Both the position numbers and the translations under genes were made by a program. From NCBI GenBank assembly GCA_964567665.1, contig CAZMNN010000004.1:1-64000 (forward strand): a stretch of DNA of 64,000 bases, read 5' to 3'. The notes beneath the pieces are model-generated. The model saw only the letters and a list, made by a program, of their open reading frames with translations, was not told the DNA's origin and ran no database searches. Positions 8,493-17,396 of the stretch are shown here, piece after piece (the first letter of the stretch is position 1; each line of letters starts with the position of its first letter). Source of the stretch: UBA1731 sp964567665 (GTDB lineage: Bacteria; Verrucomicrobiota; Kiritimatiellia; RFP12; UBA1067).

Positions 8493-9493
8493 GCATAGAT
8501 TCCGATATTCCGTTCCTCCTGTCGATTGCGTTCATCGCAGGAGGGCTTTTTGTGCTCGCGAAAAGCGCGGATGCGTTTATCGATGCGGCGGGGAAGATAG
8601 CCCGACGTTTCGGTCTTTCGCCATTGCTTGTGGGCATGGTCATAATAGGCTTCGGGACGAGCGCCCCCGAACTTGTGGTCTCTGTCGTTTCCGGTCTTGC
8701 CGGACACTCGAACCTTTCCCTCGGCAACGCTTACGGCAGTGACATATTCAACATCGGAATCATACTTGGAGTCACTGCGCTCATATGGCCGATAAAGGTC
8801 AAGTCATCGGTAAACTGGTTTGCCGTTCCGCTGCTGCTTTCCATAACGCTGCTTTCATGGCTGTTTGTGCGTGACGGCGTATTCGAGCGGTCGAACGGCG
8901 CATGGCTGCTTGTTGCGTTCGCCATCCTGCTGCCGGTGTACTGCTGGTATGACCAAAGGGGGGCGAAGCCGCAGACCGGCAGTGGAGATTGCGGCGCTGG
9001 CGCTGAGCCGTTCAGAGGCGGACGGGAATGGTTCCGTCTTCTCTCCGGGCTTGTGCTCCTTGTTGCGTCATCGCACATGATGGTGTGGGGGAGCGTGGAT
9101 TTTGCGCGTGATGTGCTGCACGTGAGCGATCTGCTCATCGGACTTACGATTGTTGCAGCCGGAACTTCGCTTCCGGAGTTCGCCTCGGCGATAGCGTCAG
9201 CGCGAAAGGGCGAGAACGAGTTTGTGATCGGCAACATCGTCGGCTCGAACTTCTTCAACACGCTCGCCGTCGTCGGTGTGGCTGGAACCATATCGCCATT
9301 CGGTGATTTCAGTGGATACATCTTGAGCCGCGACATTCCGATGATGCTGGCGATGACGCTCATGATTGCGCTTTTCGGGTTCAACTACCGGCATCCGTCA
9401 AAACCGGGAGTGATATCTCGCATGGAGGGCGGAGTCTGGGTCGTTCTGTTCGTGACCTACCTTACGGTCATGGTCGTTCAGGAATCCACCTGA
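8489..9493 (+). CDS. yrbG: Calcium/sodium antiporter, CaCA family (second of pair)
   Basis: This 334-residue paralogue aligns with the preceding gene over its full length, including GFGTSAPELVVS and VAAGTSLPEFASA. I place the start at the TTG at 8489 because it gives MSIDSDIPF, matching MSIDTNIPI in the first copy, and because AGGAG lies at 8476-8480. The TTG overlaps the upstream TGA as TTGA, a translationally coupled junction. The two copies differ mainly in the central cytoplasmic loop and could have diverged in ion preference, or form a heteromeric pair; both ideas are inference. Confidence 0.88.
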   Translation: MSIDSDIPFLLSIAFIAGGLFVLAKSADAFIDAAGKIARRFGLSPLLVGMVIIGFGTSAPELVVSVVSGLAGHSNLSLGNAYGSDIFNIGIILGVTALIWPIKVKSSVNWFAVPLLLSITLLSWLFVRDGVFERSNGAWLLVAFAILLPVYCWYDQRGAKPQTGSGDCGAGAEPFRGGREWFRLLSGLVLLVASSHMMVWGSVDFARDVLHVSDLLIGLTIVAAGTSLPEFASAIASARKGENEFVIGNIVGSNFFNTLAVVGVAGTISPFGDFSGYILSRDIPMMLAMTLMIALFGFNYRHPSKPGVISRMEGGVWVVLFVTYLTVMVVQEST

Positions 9494-9503
9494 GAACGAT
9501 GCG

Positions 9504-9632
9504 ATGAATGGAACACGACTTATGAACTGCCTTGTCTGCGGATTGACCGCTGTTTCGGCGCTGTCGGTGTCGGCGACCTACCAGCAGGTGTCCGTCGCGC
9601 CGAAGACTACCGGAGGTCACATCCAACGGTGA
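9504..9632 (+). pseudogene. Signal-peptide stub of a lost secreted protein
   Basis: A 42-codon frame begins at the ATG at 9504 and ends at the TGA at 9630-9632. It encodes a short N-terminus, a hydrophobic run (LVCGLTAVSALSVSA) and then about 18 residues before stopping. That is what remains when a signal peptide is cut off from its mature protein. It ends directly at the hairpin repeat at 9637-9716, so the truncation may be linked to that element. A genuine small exported peptide is possible but less likely, because no good ribosome site is seen. Confidence 0.35.
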
Positions 9633-9636
9633 TCTG

Positions 9637-9716
9637 TGCGGCGGGGTGGGATGTCCCGCCCTACAGGACGCCAATCCGGTAGGGCGCGACGTCCCCGTCG
9701 CGCCAAACGGTACGCT
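9637..9716. repeat. Palindromic intergenic repeat, related to the 1-187 array
   Basis: Two hairpin-capable units lie side by side in opposite orientations. GGCGCGAC at 9683-9690 pairs exactly with GTCGCGCC at 9697-9704 across a six-base loop, and a GGCGGG/CCCGCC pair lies just before it. The CCGGTAGGGCG core followed by CGTCCC is shared with the 66-bp array at the left end, so both belong to one dispersed family, similar in style to REP/BIME elements. Confidence 0.65.
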
Positions 9717-9919
9717 CACGAACATTCTTGTCGGCGCATCTCATTGGATGTGGATTGTCGTTCGGCAGGAATGAATACAAGTCGCTATATGGTGGACAGG
9801 TTGCCTTGCTAAATGCCTATGTGCAAAACTACATGTATGGAGTGCAGGTCAGTTTTCAAGAAAGTTCAACCATACCCCCTCGTGGACATGGCGTATCGAC
9901 CCGTCGCGTTTCTGCGATT

Positions 9920-9928
9920 TGGTATAAT
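9920..9928 (+). promoter_or_regulatory. Extended -10 promoter for the GH20 operon
   Basis: TGGTATAAT with the hexamer at 9923-9928, preceded by ATT and by a small GTCGCG-TTTCT-GCGA element. The first gene starts 68 bases downstream with its own AAAGGA ribosome site. Confidence 0.65.
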
Positions 9929-9996
9929 GCGCACGTAAAATCAGAAATAGAGAAGCGATAGGCGGCGTGGGCGTTTTTAATTGAAAGGATGTTTCT

Positions 9997-12006
9997 ATGG
10001 AGCGCGTTGTTGGCTTGGGTTTTAGGCGTGGTCGGCTTTGCCGCAGTCTTATGGTGGGCATCCTGTCCATTGTGACTGGCATCGTGGCAGTGGCGTTTGG
10101 CGCCGATGTTGGAACATCTGCCGTCGATAGCCGAATCCGGGCGGTTCAGCTGGATCTTGCGCGTCAGATGGAGACGCCCGGACTTGTCTCGAACTTCGTG
10201 GAACGCGCTCCCTCGCTTGGTCTCAACACTGTGCAGCTCTACCTTGAGGCACGGGCGTCGACATCCGTATTTTCCATGCCGGCGGGCGAGGGCTATTCGC
10301 CTGAACTTATGGCCGGATGGGTGCGCCACGCCGAAGAGAACGGAATCCAGCTGATTCCCGTCGTATCGCTTCTCGCCCATGCGGAGCTATTCTTCGTGAA
10401 TCCGGGGCTGGAGAGCCTGAGCGAGGAGGCTCCAGCCGGAATCAAGCGCGCGTCGTCGTTCTGCCTCTCGAATCCCGCGACACGCGACTTCCTTGAGCGG
10501 CATGTATCCGAGCTTTGCCGGATATTCAAGGGGCCGTACTTCCATGTGGGTTTTGACGAGAGCTGGAATTTCGGACGCTGCCCGCGTTGCCGCCCGAAGG
10601 TGGCGGCGGATGGCGGAGACGCGCTGTTCGTCGAGTTTGTCCGGTGGGCGAACGACCTTTGCCGGAAGAACAGCAAGCGCATGGTGATGTGGGACGACCA
10701 ATTCGGCTTTCATCCGTCTGCGCTCGGGAAGATTCCGTCTGACGTCGTCTTCGAGCACTGGAACTACACGCCGCACGTCTCCGGCAGAGGCACACGCTTC
10801 AACTTCGGCGGACACTTCCGACGTGACTGGCTCGCCGACTATGCGGCGCTCGGACATGACGCGCTGACGGTTCCATGGCAGGAAGCCGAGAACATCCGCA
10901 CGATGGTCGCCTATGGCGCACGGAACCGGACAAGGGGATTCCTCGTCACGAACTGGGAGAACATGCAGCACGAATACTACGGCGGCGCATTCGTCCGTGC
11001 CGCCGCTGCGGCGATCATGGATTCGAAATGCGCCGGTGGACAGCTCGACGATGCGTTCCTCGCAGCGGCACGGCATACGTTTCCGTCCCTGTCGGAGGCC
11101 GAGGCCGCTGCGGTTGCGGTAATCGTCGAGTCGGCACCGCATGGACTGCTACCGTACGCGCCGTGCGCGGCACAGCCGTATCCGTCCGTGCCGGGGCGCA
11201 TGGCGCTGGAGCTTGCCGTGAAGACGCTCCGCGCCTCCGCACTCCGTCCGTGTGACGGAGATGTAGAGGCGGATGTTCTTTCTGAACGCGCACGGCTTGA
11301 CGACCTTGTTCTTTATGCGGAGACGTCTTGCGTTGAGGATGACCTTGTCCGCGCTGCAGCAATCCTCACCGATCCGCGCCGTACGGCGGCGGAGGTCGCG
11401 AAAGTGAAGGAATTTCTCGCGAAGACGCGCACACGCCTTTCGGCGATTGCGTCGCGCAGAGCGGAACACCGCCGCGCATGGCGGCCGGTCGCTGGGCGTG
11501 ACATGATGGACGTGTCGTTCAAGGAAGGGTTCCAGTTCATCGACAGAAGGGCCGCCAAGGCCGGCGTTGCGGACGGGCGGGAGCGCAGAATAGAACTTGC
11601 GCTGACGCTTGTGGACTACTACGGGCATCCGGTCTGGACGGTGGATGGACGTTTCGGAACGGAATGGCGGAAGATTGCGCACGGTTCATGGAAGCCGCGC
11701 CGCGACGAATGGGCGGCATTTTCCAAGTTCATCACGTTCGAGTCCGAAACGTTTCCGGATGCGATCAGGATCTCCTATTCCGGCAAAGGCGCCGCCTCGC
11801 TCCGGTACGTACAGATCGAGTCGCGTGACGGCATTGTCAGGCCGGTGTCCGTGCTGAACGCCTCTGGTCTTGTCCAGAATGCGGCGAATCTCCTTGTGGA
11901 CGACACGTCCGAGGCCGTGTTCGGCGATCCTGACGCGTGTGGAGCCGTCAGCCATCCGGAACGGGCGGAGCGCGTCTCGTCCGTGGTCTTGGGGATGTCG
12001 CGTTGA
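9997..12006 (+). CDS. Secreted glycoside hydrolase family 20-like protein (beta-N-acetylhexosaminidase type)
   Basis: The 669-residue protein starts with a basic segment and a hydrophobic signal sequence (about residues 17-35), so it should be exported. The next 320 residues look like a GH20-type barrel. The key motif HVGFDE (His183, Asp187, Glu188) is the HxGxDE signature whose Asp-Glu pair performs substrate-assisted hydrolysis of terminal GlcNAc or GalNAc. A CPRC pair follows directly. The C-terminal third is unassigned. AAAGGA seven bases before the ATG supports the start. An SGNH lipoprotein and a GH101/129-like protein follow, which suggests joint attack on an acetylated amino-sugar glycan such as mucin. 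The exact linkage is unknown. Confidence 0.75.
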   Translation: MERVVGLGFRRGRLCRSLMVGILSIVTGIVAVAFGADVGTSAVDSRIRAVQLDLARQMETPGLVSNFVERAPSLGLNTVQLYLEARASTSVFSMPAGEGYSPELMAGWVRHAEENGIQLIPVVSLLAHAELFFVNPGLESLSEEAPAGIKRASSFCLSNPATRDFLERHVSELCRIFKGPYFHVGFDESWNFGRCPRCRPKVAADGGDALFVEFVRWANDLCRKNSKRMVMWDDQFGFHPSALGKIPSDVVFEHWNYTPHVSGRGTRFNFGGHFRRDWLADYAALGHDALTVPWQEAENIRTMVAYGARNRTRGFLVTNWENMQHEYYGGAFVRAAAAAIMDSKCAGGQLDDAFLAAARHTFPSLSEAEAAAVAVIVESAPHGLLPYAPCAAQPYPSVPGRMALELAVKTLRASALRPCDGDVEADVLSERARLDDLVLYAETSCVEDDLVRAAAILTDPRRTAAEVAKVKEFLAKTRTRLSAIASRRAEHRRAWRPVAGRDMMDVSFKEGFQFIDRRAAKAGVADGRERRIELALTLVDYYGHPVWTVDGRFGTEWRKIAHGSWKPRRDEWAAFSKFITFESETFPDAIRISYSGKGAASLRYVQIESRDGIVRPVSVLNASGLVQNAANLLVDDTSEAVFGDPDACGAVSHPERAERVSSVVLGMSR

Positions 12007-12099
12007 TTTGGCGATTCTCTTCGACACCAACCCAAGAAATTGCCGCCGTTCCGCAGATAATTTGAAGCAGCTTTGCAGACAGTGAAGGGGATAACGAAA

Positions 12100-13389
12100 A
12101 TGGGAATGAAAATGTTGGCGATGACCACTTTGACCGCAGTGGCGGTCGCGGGCTGTGCATGGATGAAAAGCGCGGAGAGCAGCGGCGATGGGGCGGCATC
12201 CTTTGCTGCGTTCGACGCAAAGGCTCGAGACGGCGCACGGCTGACGGTGTGCTTCTTTGGCGGTTCGTTGACATGGAGCGCGAACGCGACGGAGCCGAAC
12301 GTGACCGGATTTCGCGGACTGATGGCGAAATATCTCACCGAGAGATATCCGAATGCGCACTTTACGTTTGTGGATGCGGCGATCGGCGGCACGGGGTCGA
12401 GCCTTGGAATGTTCAGGCTTGAACGTGACGTCATGTCGAAGAAGCCAGATCTTGTCTTCCTCGACTTTTCGTGCAATGACGGCGGCGAGGACACAAAGCT
12501 TCCCAACACGTGCTGCTACGAATATCTCCTCCGCGAGATGATCGGACGCGGCGTTGCCGTACAGCAGATGTTCTTCACGTTCCGCGAGTGGTCGATGCCG
12601 GGGAAGCGTCCGTCGGACGTCCATCCGCGCAGGGATGTGTACTGGCAGTTGGCGAAAGCCTACGGAACGCCTGTCGGCGATGTGTACGATACGAAACTAT
12701 GGAGGCGGCTAAACGCCGGCGAGGTGTCCGTTAAGAGCGTGTGGCCGATCGACGGCGGGCATCCTGACGACATCGGTTACAGAATGTTTGCCGATGCCGG
12801 AATCGCCGGGTTCGAGCGGGCTGTCAGCGAGGGTGCGGTCTGCCGCGTTCCGGTGAAGCCGGTCTTCGGAACAGTTCGTGACGTGCAGCGGCTGAATCCG
12901 GCGTACGGCACCATGCCCATCGGCTGGTCGCGAAGGCTCACGTACCGCACATCGCTGTGGTACGACGGACTTTCATCGCGGTGGATGGACGACGTTGCGG
13001 TATTTTCGGGAGAGAGGCGTTCGCCGTTTGAGGTTGCGGCCAAAGGCAATTTCTTCGGAGTGTTCGGCGAGGCGGACGACAAGGCACTCTCGGCGGACAT
13101 ATCGGCCGACGGCAGAAAGATCGCCTCGTTCAACGCATACCACAATGCCGGCATCGGCAGACTTTTCATCTGGCGGTTTCATCTGATGAATAACTGGACA
13201 GACGGAAGGCCGGTGGAGCGCAAGTTCGTCATCGACCCGATTCCGTCCGGCAATGCGAAGGGTGAGTTCCGCATCGGATCGATCTGCACGGCGACGATCG
13301 TCCCGAACGCCGATGCGGTGCGTCCTGATGCCAATCCTGCCACCGACGAAGCGCTCCAGAAGCTGGATCGCGGACGCGGAAAGGAATAG
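12100..13389 (+). CDS. SGNH-hydrolase lipoprotein, probable carbohydrate esterase
   Basis: The start at 12100 gives 429 residues with a lipoprotein signal ending in AVAVAGC (Cys19), so the protein is probably lipid-anchored. It carries the SGNH/GDSL blocks: FFGGSLTW with the likely nucleophile Ser56, GGTGS, the block III Asn in FSCNDG, and DGGHPDDIGY with the Asp and His of the triad. Such enzymes remove acetyl groups from polysaccharides or glycans. The remaining 150 residues look like a beta-rich accessory domain. It is the second gene of a GH20/esterase/GH101-like cluster. An upstream in-frame TTG is less likely as start because GAAGGGG is better placed for the ATG. Confidence 0.72.
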   Translation: MGMKMLAMTTLTAVAVAGCAWMKSAESSGDGAASFAAFDAKARDGARLTVCFFGGSLTWSANATEPNVTGFRGLMAKYLTERYPNAHFTFVDAAIGGTGSSLGMFRLERDVMSKKPDLVFLDFSCNDGGEDTKLPNTCCYEYLLREMIGRGVAVQQMFFTFREWSMPGKRPSDVHPRRDVYWQLAKAYGTPVGDVYDTKLWRRLNAGEVSVKSVWPIDGGHPDDIGYRMFADAGIAGFERAVSEGAVCRVPVKPVFGTVRDVQRLNPAYGTMPIGWSRRLTYRTSLWYDGLSSRWMDDVAVFSGERRSPFEVAAKGNFFGVFGEADDKALSADISADGRKIASFNAYHNAGIGRLFIWRFHLMNNWTDGRPVERKFVIDPIPSGNAKGEFRIGSICTATIVPNADAVRPDANPATDEALQKLDRGRGKE

Positions 13390-13445
13390 GGCGATATCAT
13401 CCGTGCGGGGCATAATGCCTCGATAAAGTGAGAGGGCAATGGTAT

Positions 13446-15835
13446 ATGCTGACTAATAGACGTTTCTTCGGCGCTGCATTGATTGTGTTCGCTGCGGGTT
13501 GCCTCTGTGCCGGACCGACGCCTGAGAACGGCGAAGTTGCGCGTAAGCTTGACCGTGGGATTTGGACGTTCGGAACGCCGCGCATCTGGTCGCGTGACGG
13601 CAAGTCTGAGGTTCTTACGGCAGATGGCTCAGCGTTTGACGTGCGTCATACGGGAAGGCAGGATTGGGCTGTGACTGGTGCTGGGTGTCCGCGCATCGCC
13701 GTGAAAGCGGGGGATACATTCCGCTTCTCATGCACATCCGAGAAACTTGCTGATGCGTCAGACGGACGGGGGTTCAATCTAAGTGTTGTCGCTTACGATG
13801 CGAAGGGCGGTGTGGTCAGCTGGGTCTATGCGCCGATGCGCGGAAAGCCGGGCGATGCACTGAAAGCCGAGTTTGCGATTCCTCATGGTGTAGCGGCCAT
13901 AACGCCCCGCATTACGGGCGACGGTGTGATCGGTGTTCGGATTCGAGACGTCAAAATCAAGCGGACGGGCAACCTGTTCGCGGACGGGCGTGCGTCCCCG
14001 GCGGCAGATGTGCCGTTCGGCAACGGCGTGTTGAAGGGGACGGTCTTCGCCGACTGGCGAGGTTTCGCGGTGACGGACATACGCACGGGACGGACTTGGT
14101 CGCCGATTTCGGCGGAATCTGCGTTTCACGTACTGACAACATCAATCGTATTGTGTCCTGACGGCATTGTGAATGTGTCATTCGTCAATCCGCAGACTCT
14201 GCGGACATGGCGTGCGACATACGCCGTTGACGCCAAGAAACCGGAAATTCTCGTCTCCGTCATGGGGGAGGGTGTGATGACCTCCGAACTGCGATTCCCC
14301 GTGCCGTTCGCGTCGTCCAAAGGAGACCGTCTGATTGTCCCGATGAACGAGGGCATCAGTTTTCCTGCCGATGACGCGGCTGATCTGCCGGGACAGTTGA
14401 TCGCCTACGGCGGACACGGTCTCTGCATGGCGTTTTTTGGCGTTCAGGACGATGCGACGGGTGCCGGTTGGATGGGCATCTTTGAGACGCCCGACGATGC
14501 GGCGATGCGGACGACCCGCGAGAAGGGGAGCGGCCTTTGGACAATGGGTCCCGTCTGGCACGACCAGAAAAAGGCGTTCGGCTACACGCGACGGTTCCGC
14601 TATGTATTCCTCGACAAGGGCGGCTACGTGGCGATGGCGAAACGCTACCGCACCTACGCGAAGTCGATTGGACTCTTCAAGCCGTTCTCCGAGAAGGTCA
14701 AGGAGCGTCCGCTTGTAGACCGTCTCCTCGGCGCCCCGAACGTGTGGTGCTGGGAGGGCGACAAGCTTGCCGTCGCGAAGAACCTGCAGGAAGCCGGCAT
14801 CGACCGTTTCCTTTGGAGTGCGGGTGGTTCGTCCGAACAGGTGGCGGCGCTGGCGAAGATGCCCAACGTGCTCGTGAGCCGCTACGACGTTTATCAGGAC
14901 ATATACCATCCTGAACAGCTGAAGAAACTCGGCTGGAAGAGCGGTGCCAACACCGATGCGTGGCCGCACGATGTCGTCTGGAACGGCCCCACCTCCAACG
15001 AATGGCGTCACGCCTGGTCTGTCAAGGCGAAGGACGGCACGTGGACGTACTGTGCGATGATGTGTGACGCCACGGCTCCCAGACATGAGCGCCGCAACGT
15101 GGCGGAGGAGTTGAAGACAAAGCCGTACAACACGCGCTTCATCGATACGACAGTCGCTTCACCGTGGCAGACGTGCTGGAACCCAGCCCATCCGATGACG
15201 CGCTCGGACAGCCGTCACTGGAAGATGGAGCTTCTGCGCATTCTCGGCGACGAATTCAAGCTTGTCGTCGGCAGCGAGACGGGCCACGACGCAAGTGTGC
15301 CGTTCTGCGACTACTACGAGGGGATGCTCTCGATAGGGCCGTACAGGGTGCCGAACTCTGGACGCAACATCCAGCAGATATGGACGAACGTGCCGCCGCG
15401 TGTGGCGAAGTACCAGGTTGGAGAGGCATACCGTCTGCCGCTCTGGGAACTCGTCTATCACGAGTGCGTATGCGCCCACTGGTACTGGGGCGACTACAAC
15501 AACAAGCTGCCCGACATCTGGTGGAAGCGCGATCTCTTCAACCGCCTCTACGGCACGATGNNNNNNNNNNNNNNNNNNNNNTCTTCAACAACCGCCAGTG
15601 GGCGGCGGACAAGGACAAGTTCGTGCGCAGCTACAGGCTGACCTCGCCCGTTGCGCGTAAGACCGGCTACAGCGAGATGGTTGACCACCGCATCCTATCT
15701 CCGGACCGCCGCGTCCAGCAGAGCGTTTTTGCGAACGGTGTCGTGGTGACGGCCAACTTCGGCGATGAGCCGTTCACTCTGCCCGACGGCACGGTCGTTC
15801 CGCCCCGCGACAGCATGGTTGCCGGTCTGCAGTGA
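13446..15835 (+). CDS. Secreted lipoprotein, GH101/GH129-like glycoside hydrolase, interrupted by assembly gap
   Basis: The ATG at 13446 gives MLTNRRFF and a lipobox-like VFAAGC, so this is probably a surface lipoprotein. After a beta-rich N-terminal half comes a barrel-like region with NVWCWEG, DTTVASPW near residue 567, HPMTR and VVGSETGHD near residue 608. These resemble the GH101-related GH129 family, which acts on alpha-linked GalNAc; I recognise the pattern but cannot confirm the family. The 21-N gap at 15561-15581 interrupts the gene. Downstream coding resumes in another frame to the TGA at 15833, so the true gap length should be 1 modulo 3. About 790 residues are visible. It ends 52 bases before cysS. 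Confidence 0.6.
15561..15581. other. Assembly gap (21 Ns)
   Basis: Twenty-one unknown bases. The same protein is read in one frame before and another after the gap, so the number of Ns is a placeholder and not the true distance. Confidence 0.95.
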
Positions 15836-15870
15836 GCTGCGGCATGGATTCCGTTGTCCATGGGGCGATA

Positions 15871-15879
15871 TGCTATAAT
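15871..15879 (+). promoter_or_regulatory. Extended -10 promoter for cysS, predicted leaderless
   Basis: TGCTATAAT with the hexamer at 15874-15879. The cysS ATG starts eight bases later at 15888, with no room for a ribosome site. Confidence 0.7.
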
Positions 15880-15887
15880 ACCGTCTC

Positions 15888-17291
15888 ATGGAAATGAAAG
15901 TCTTCAATTCGCTCACAAGGCGCGAGGAGCCTCTTGCGCCGATCGCCGACAACACGGTTCGGATGTACACCTGCGGCCCCACGGTGTACAATTTCGCCCA
16001 TATAGGGAATTTTCGCGCCTATGCTTTCGAGGACATACTGCGCCGCGTGATTCAGTTCAACGGAATGAAGGTGCGGCAGGTGATGAATCTCACAGACGTA
16101 GACGACAAGACGATACGCGGCGCAAACGCCGCCGGCGTTGCGCTCACCGACTACACCAGGACGTACAAGGATGCGTTCTTCGCAGACCTGAAGAAGCTCA
16201 ACATACAGCCTGCCGAGATGTATCCGGCTGCGACCGACCACATTCCGGAGATGATTGCCCTTGTCAATGCACTCGTGGAGAAGGGCGTGGCATACAAGAG
16301 CGATGACGGCAGCGTATATTTCGCCGTCACGAAGTTTCCGGGATACGGAAAGCTTGCCCACATCGATTTCGACAGCCAGAGAACGGGTGCCCGCTGCGCC
16401 GCTGACGAGTACGACAAGGAGAATGTCGGGGATTTCGCGCTCTGGAAGGCGTGGGAGGAGTCCGACGGCCCTGTAGGCTGGGATTCGCCGTGGGGACGCG
16501 GGCGTCCTGGATGGCACATCGAATGTTCGGCGATGTCCATGAAGTACCTTGGCGAGACGTTTGATCTGCATACGGGTGGCATAGACAACCTTTTCCCGCA
16601 TCACGAAAACGAGATTGCCCAGGCGGAGGCCGCGACAGGCAAGGAATTCGTGAAAACGTGGATGCACTGCGCCCACCTTAAGGTGAACGGCGAGAAGATG
16701 AGCAAGTCCGCAGGAAACTTCTTCACGCTTCGCGACCTTATTGAGAAGGGATGGAGCGGACGCGAGATACGCTACGTGCTTGTCAATGCGCATTACCGGC
16801 AGGGACTCAACTTTGCGTTCAGCGCCCTTGAGGACGCCCGCCGTTCGCTTTCGCGGATCGACACCTGCGTTGATGCCATTGAGGGGCTGGCGGACGGAGC
16901 GGAATCGACCCCGCCGGAGTTTGCCCAAAAGGCTTTGAACGAGTTTACGGCCGCCGTCAACGACGACCTCAACACCCCCAAGGCGTTTGCCGCGCTCTTC
17001 GAGCTTGTCCGTCATGCCAATGCCTGGCTTCAGGGCGGAGACGTCCAGCCCGGACAGGCTGCGGCTATTCTTGGCGTCTTCAGGAAGATGGATTCCGTTC
17101 TGGGTGTCATCTTCTTCGGAAAGGCCGTGAAGACGGCAGTTCCGCCGGAGATTCAGTCGTTGCTTGACAGACGCGCCGAAGCCCGCAAGGCAAAGAATTG
17201 GGCGGAGAGCGACCGTCTGCGCGACGAGATCGCCGCAGCCGGATGGCTCGTCAAGGATTCCAAGGACGGCCAGTCCGTAACCAAAAAGTAG
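15888..17291 (+). CDS. cysS: Cysteine--tRNA ligase
   Basis: The 467-residue class I synthetase charges tRNA-Cys. The zinc ligand Cys29 (TCGPTVYN), the HIGN form of the HIGH motif at residues 38-41, WHIECSAMS, and KMSKSAGN near residue 269 are all present. Length is normal. The C-terminal RKAKNWAESDRLRDEIAAAGW segment, typical of CysS, is intact. The ATG is eight bases after the -10 hexamer, so the mRNA is predicted to be leaderless. valS follows 105 bases downstream with its own promoter. Confidence 0.96.
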   Translation: MEMKVFNSLTRREEPLAPIADNTVRMYTCGPTVYNFAHIGNFRAYAFEDILRRVIQFNGMKVRQVMNLTDVDDKTIRGANAAGVALTDYTRTYKDAFFADLKKLNIQPAEMYPAATDHIPEMIALVNALVEKGVAYKSDDGSVYFAVTKFPGYGKLAHIDFDSQRTGARCAADEYDKENVGDFALWKAWEESDGPVGWDSPWGRGRPGWHIECSAMSMKYLGETFDLHTGGIDNLFPHHENEIAQAEAATGKEFVKTWMHCAHLKVNGEKMSKSAGNFFTLRDLIEKGWSGREIRYVLVNAHYRQGLNFAFSALEDARRSLSRIDTCVDAIEGLADGAESTPPEFAQKALNEFTAAVNDDLNTPKAFAALFELVRHANAWLQGGDVQPGQAAAILGVFRKMDSVLGVIFFGKAVKTAVPPEIQSLLDRRAEARKAKNWAESDRLRDEIAAAGWLVKDSKDGQSVTKK

Positions 17292-17359
17292 AAATAGGCG
17301 GAGTTAAGGCGGCAAAATGCCTGAATGTGGTGCGCCAAGTACTCCGTTTTGCGGAGATT

Positions 17360-17368
17360 TGGTATAAT
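17360..17368 (+). promoter_or_regulatory. Extended -10 promoter for valS
   Basis: TGGTATAAT with the hexamer at 17363-17368. A small inverted repeat CTCCG-TTTTG-CGGAG (17342-17356) occupies the -35 region. GGAG at 17386-17389 serves the ATG at 17397. Confidence 0.65.
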
Positions 17369-17396
17369 TCACACTCTTTTTTGATGGAGAAGACAG

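Larger units (their letters stand above)
9633..9996. other. 364-bp intergenic stretch
   Basis: This stretch holds the palindromic repeat (9637-9716) and, at its end, the promoter of the next operon (9920-9928). Between 9717 and 9919 I see no gene, RNA structure or terminator. A 77-codon plus-strand frame crosses the promoter and is rejected as spurious. Confidence 0.6.

Noticed and set aside
9728..9961. 77-codon plus frame before the GH20 gene
   Set aside because: It runs through the promoter hexamer and has no ribosome site or family resemblance.
17342..17356. CTCCG-TTTTG-CGGAG as a terminator of cysS
   Set aside because: The stem is only five pairs with no T-run, and it overlaps the valS promoter region. 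It may be incidental.
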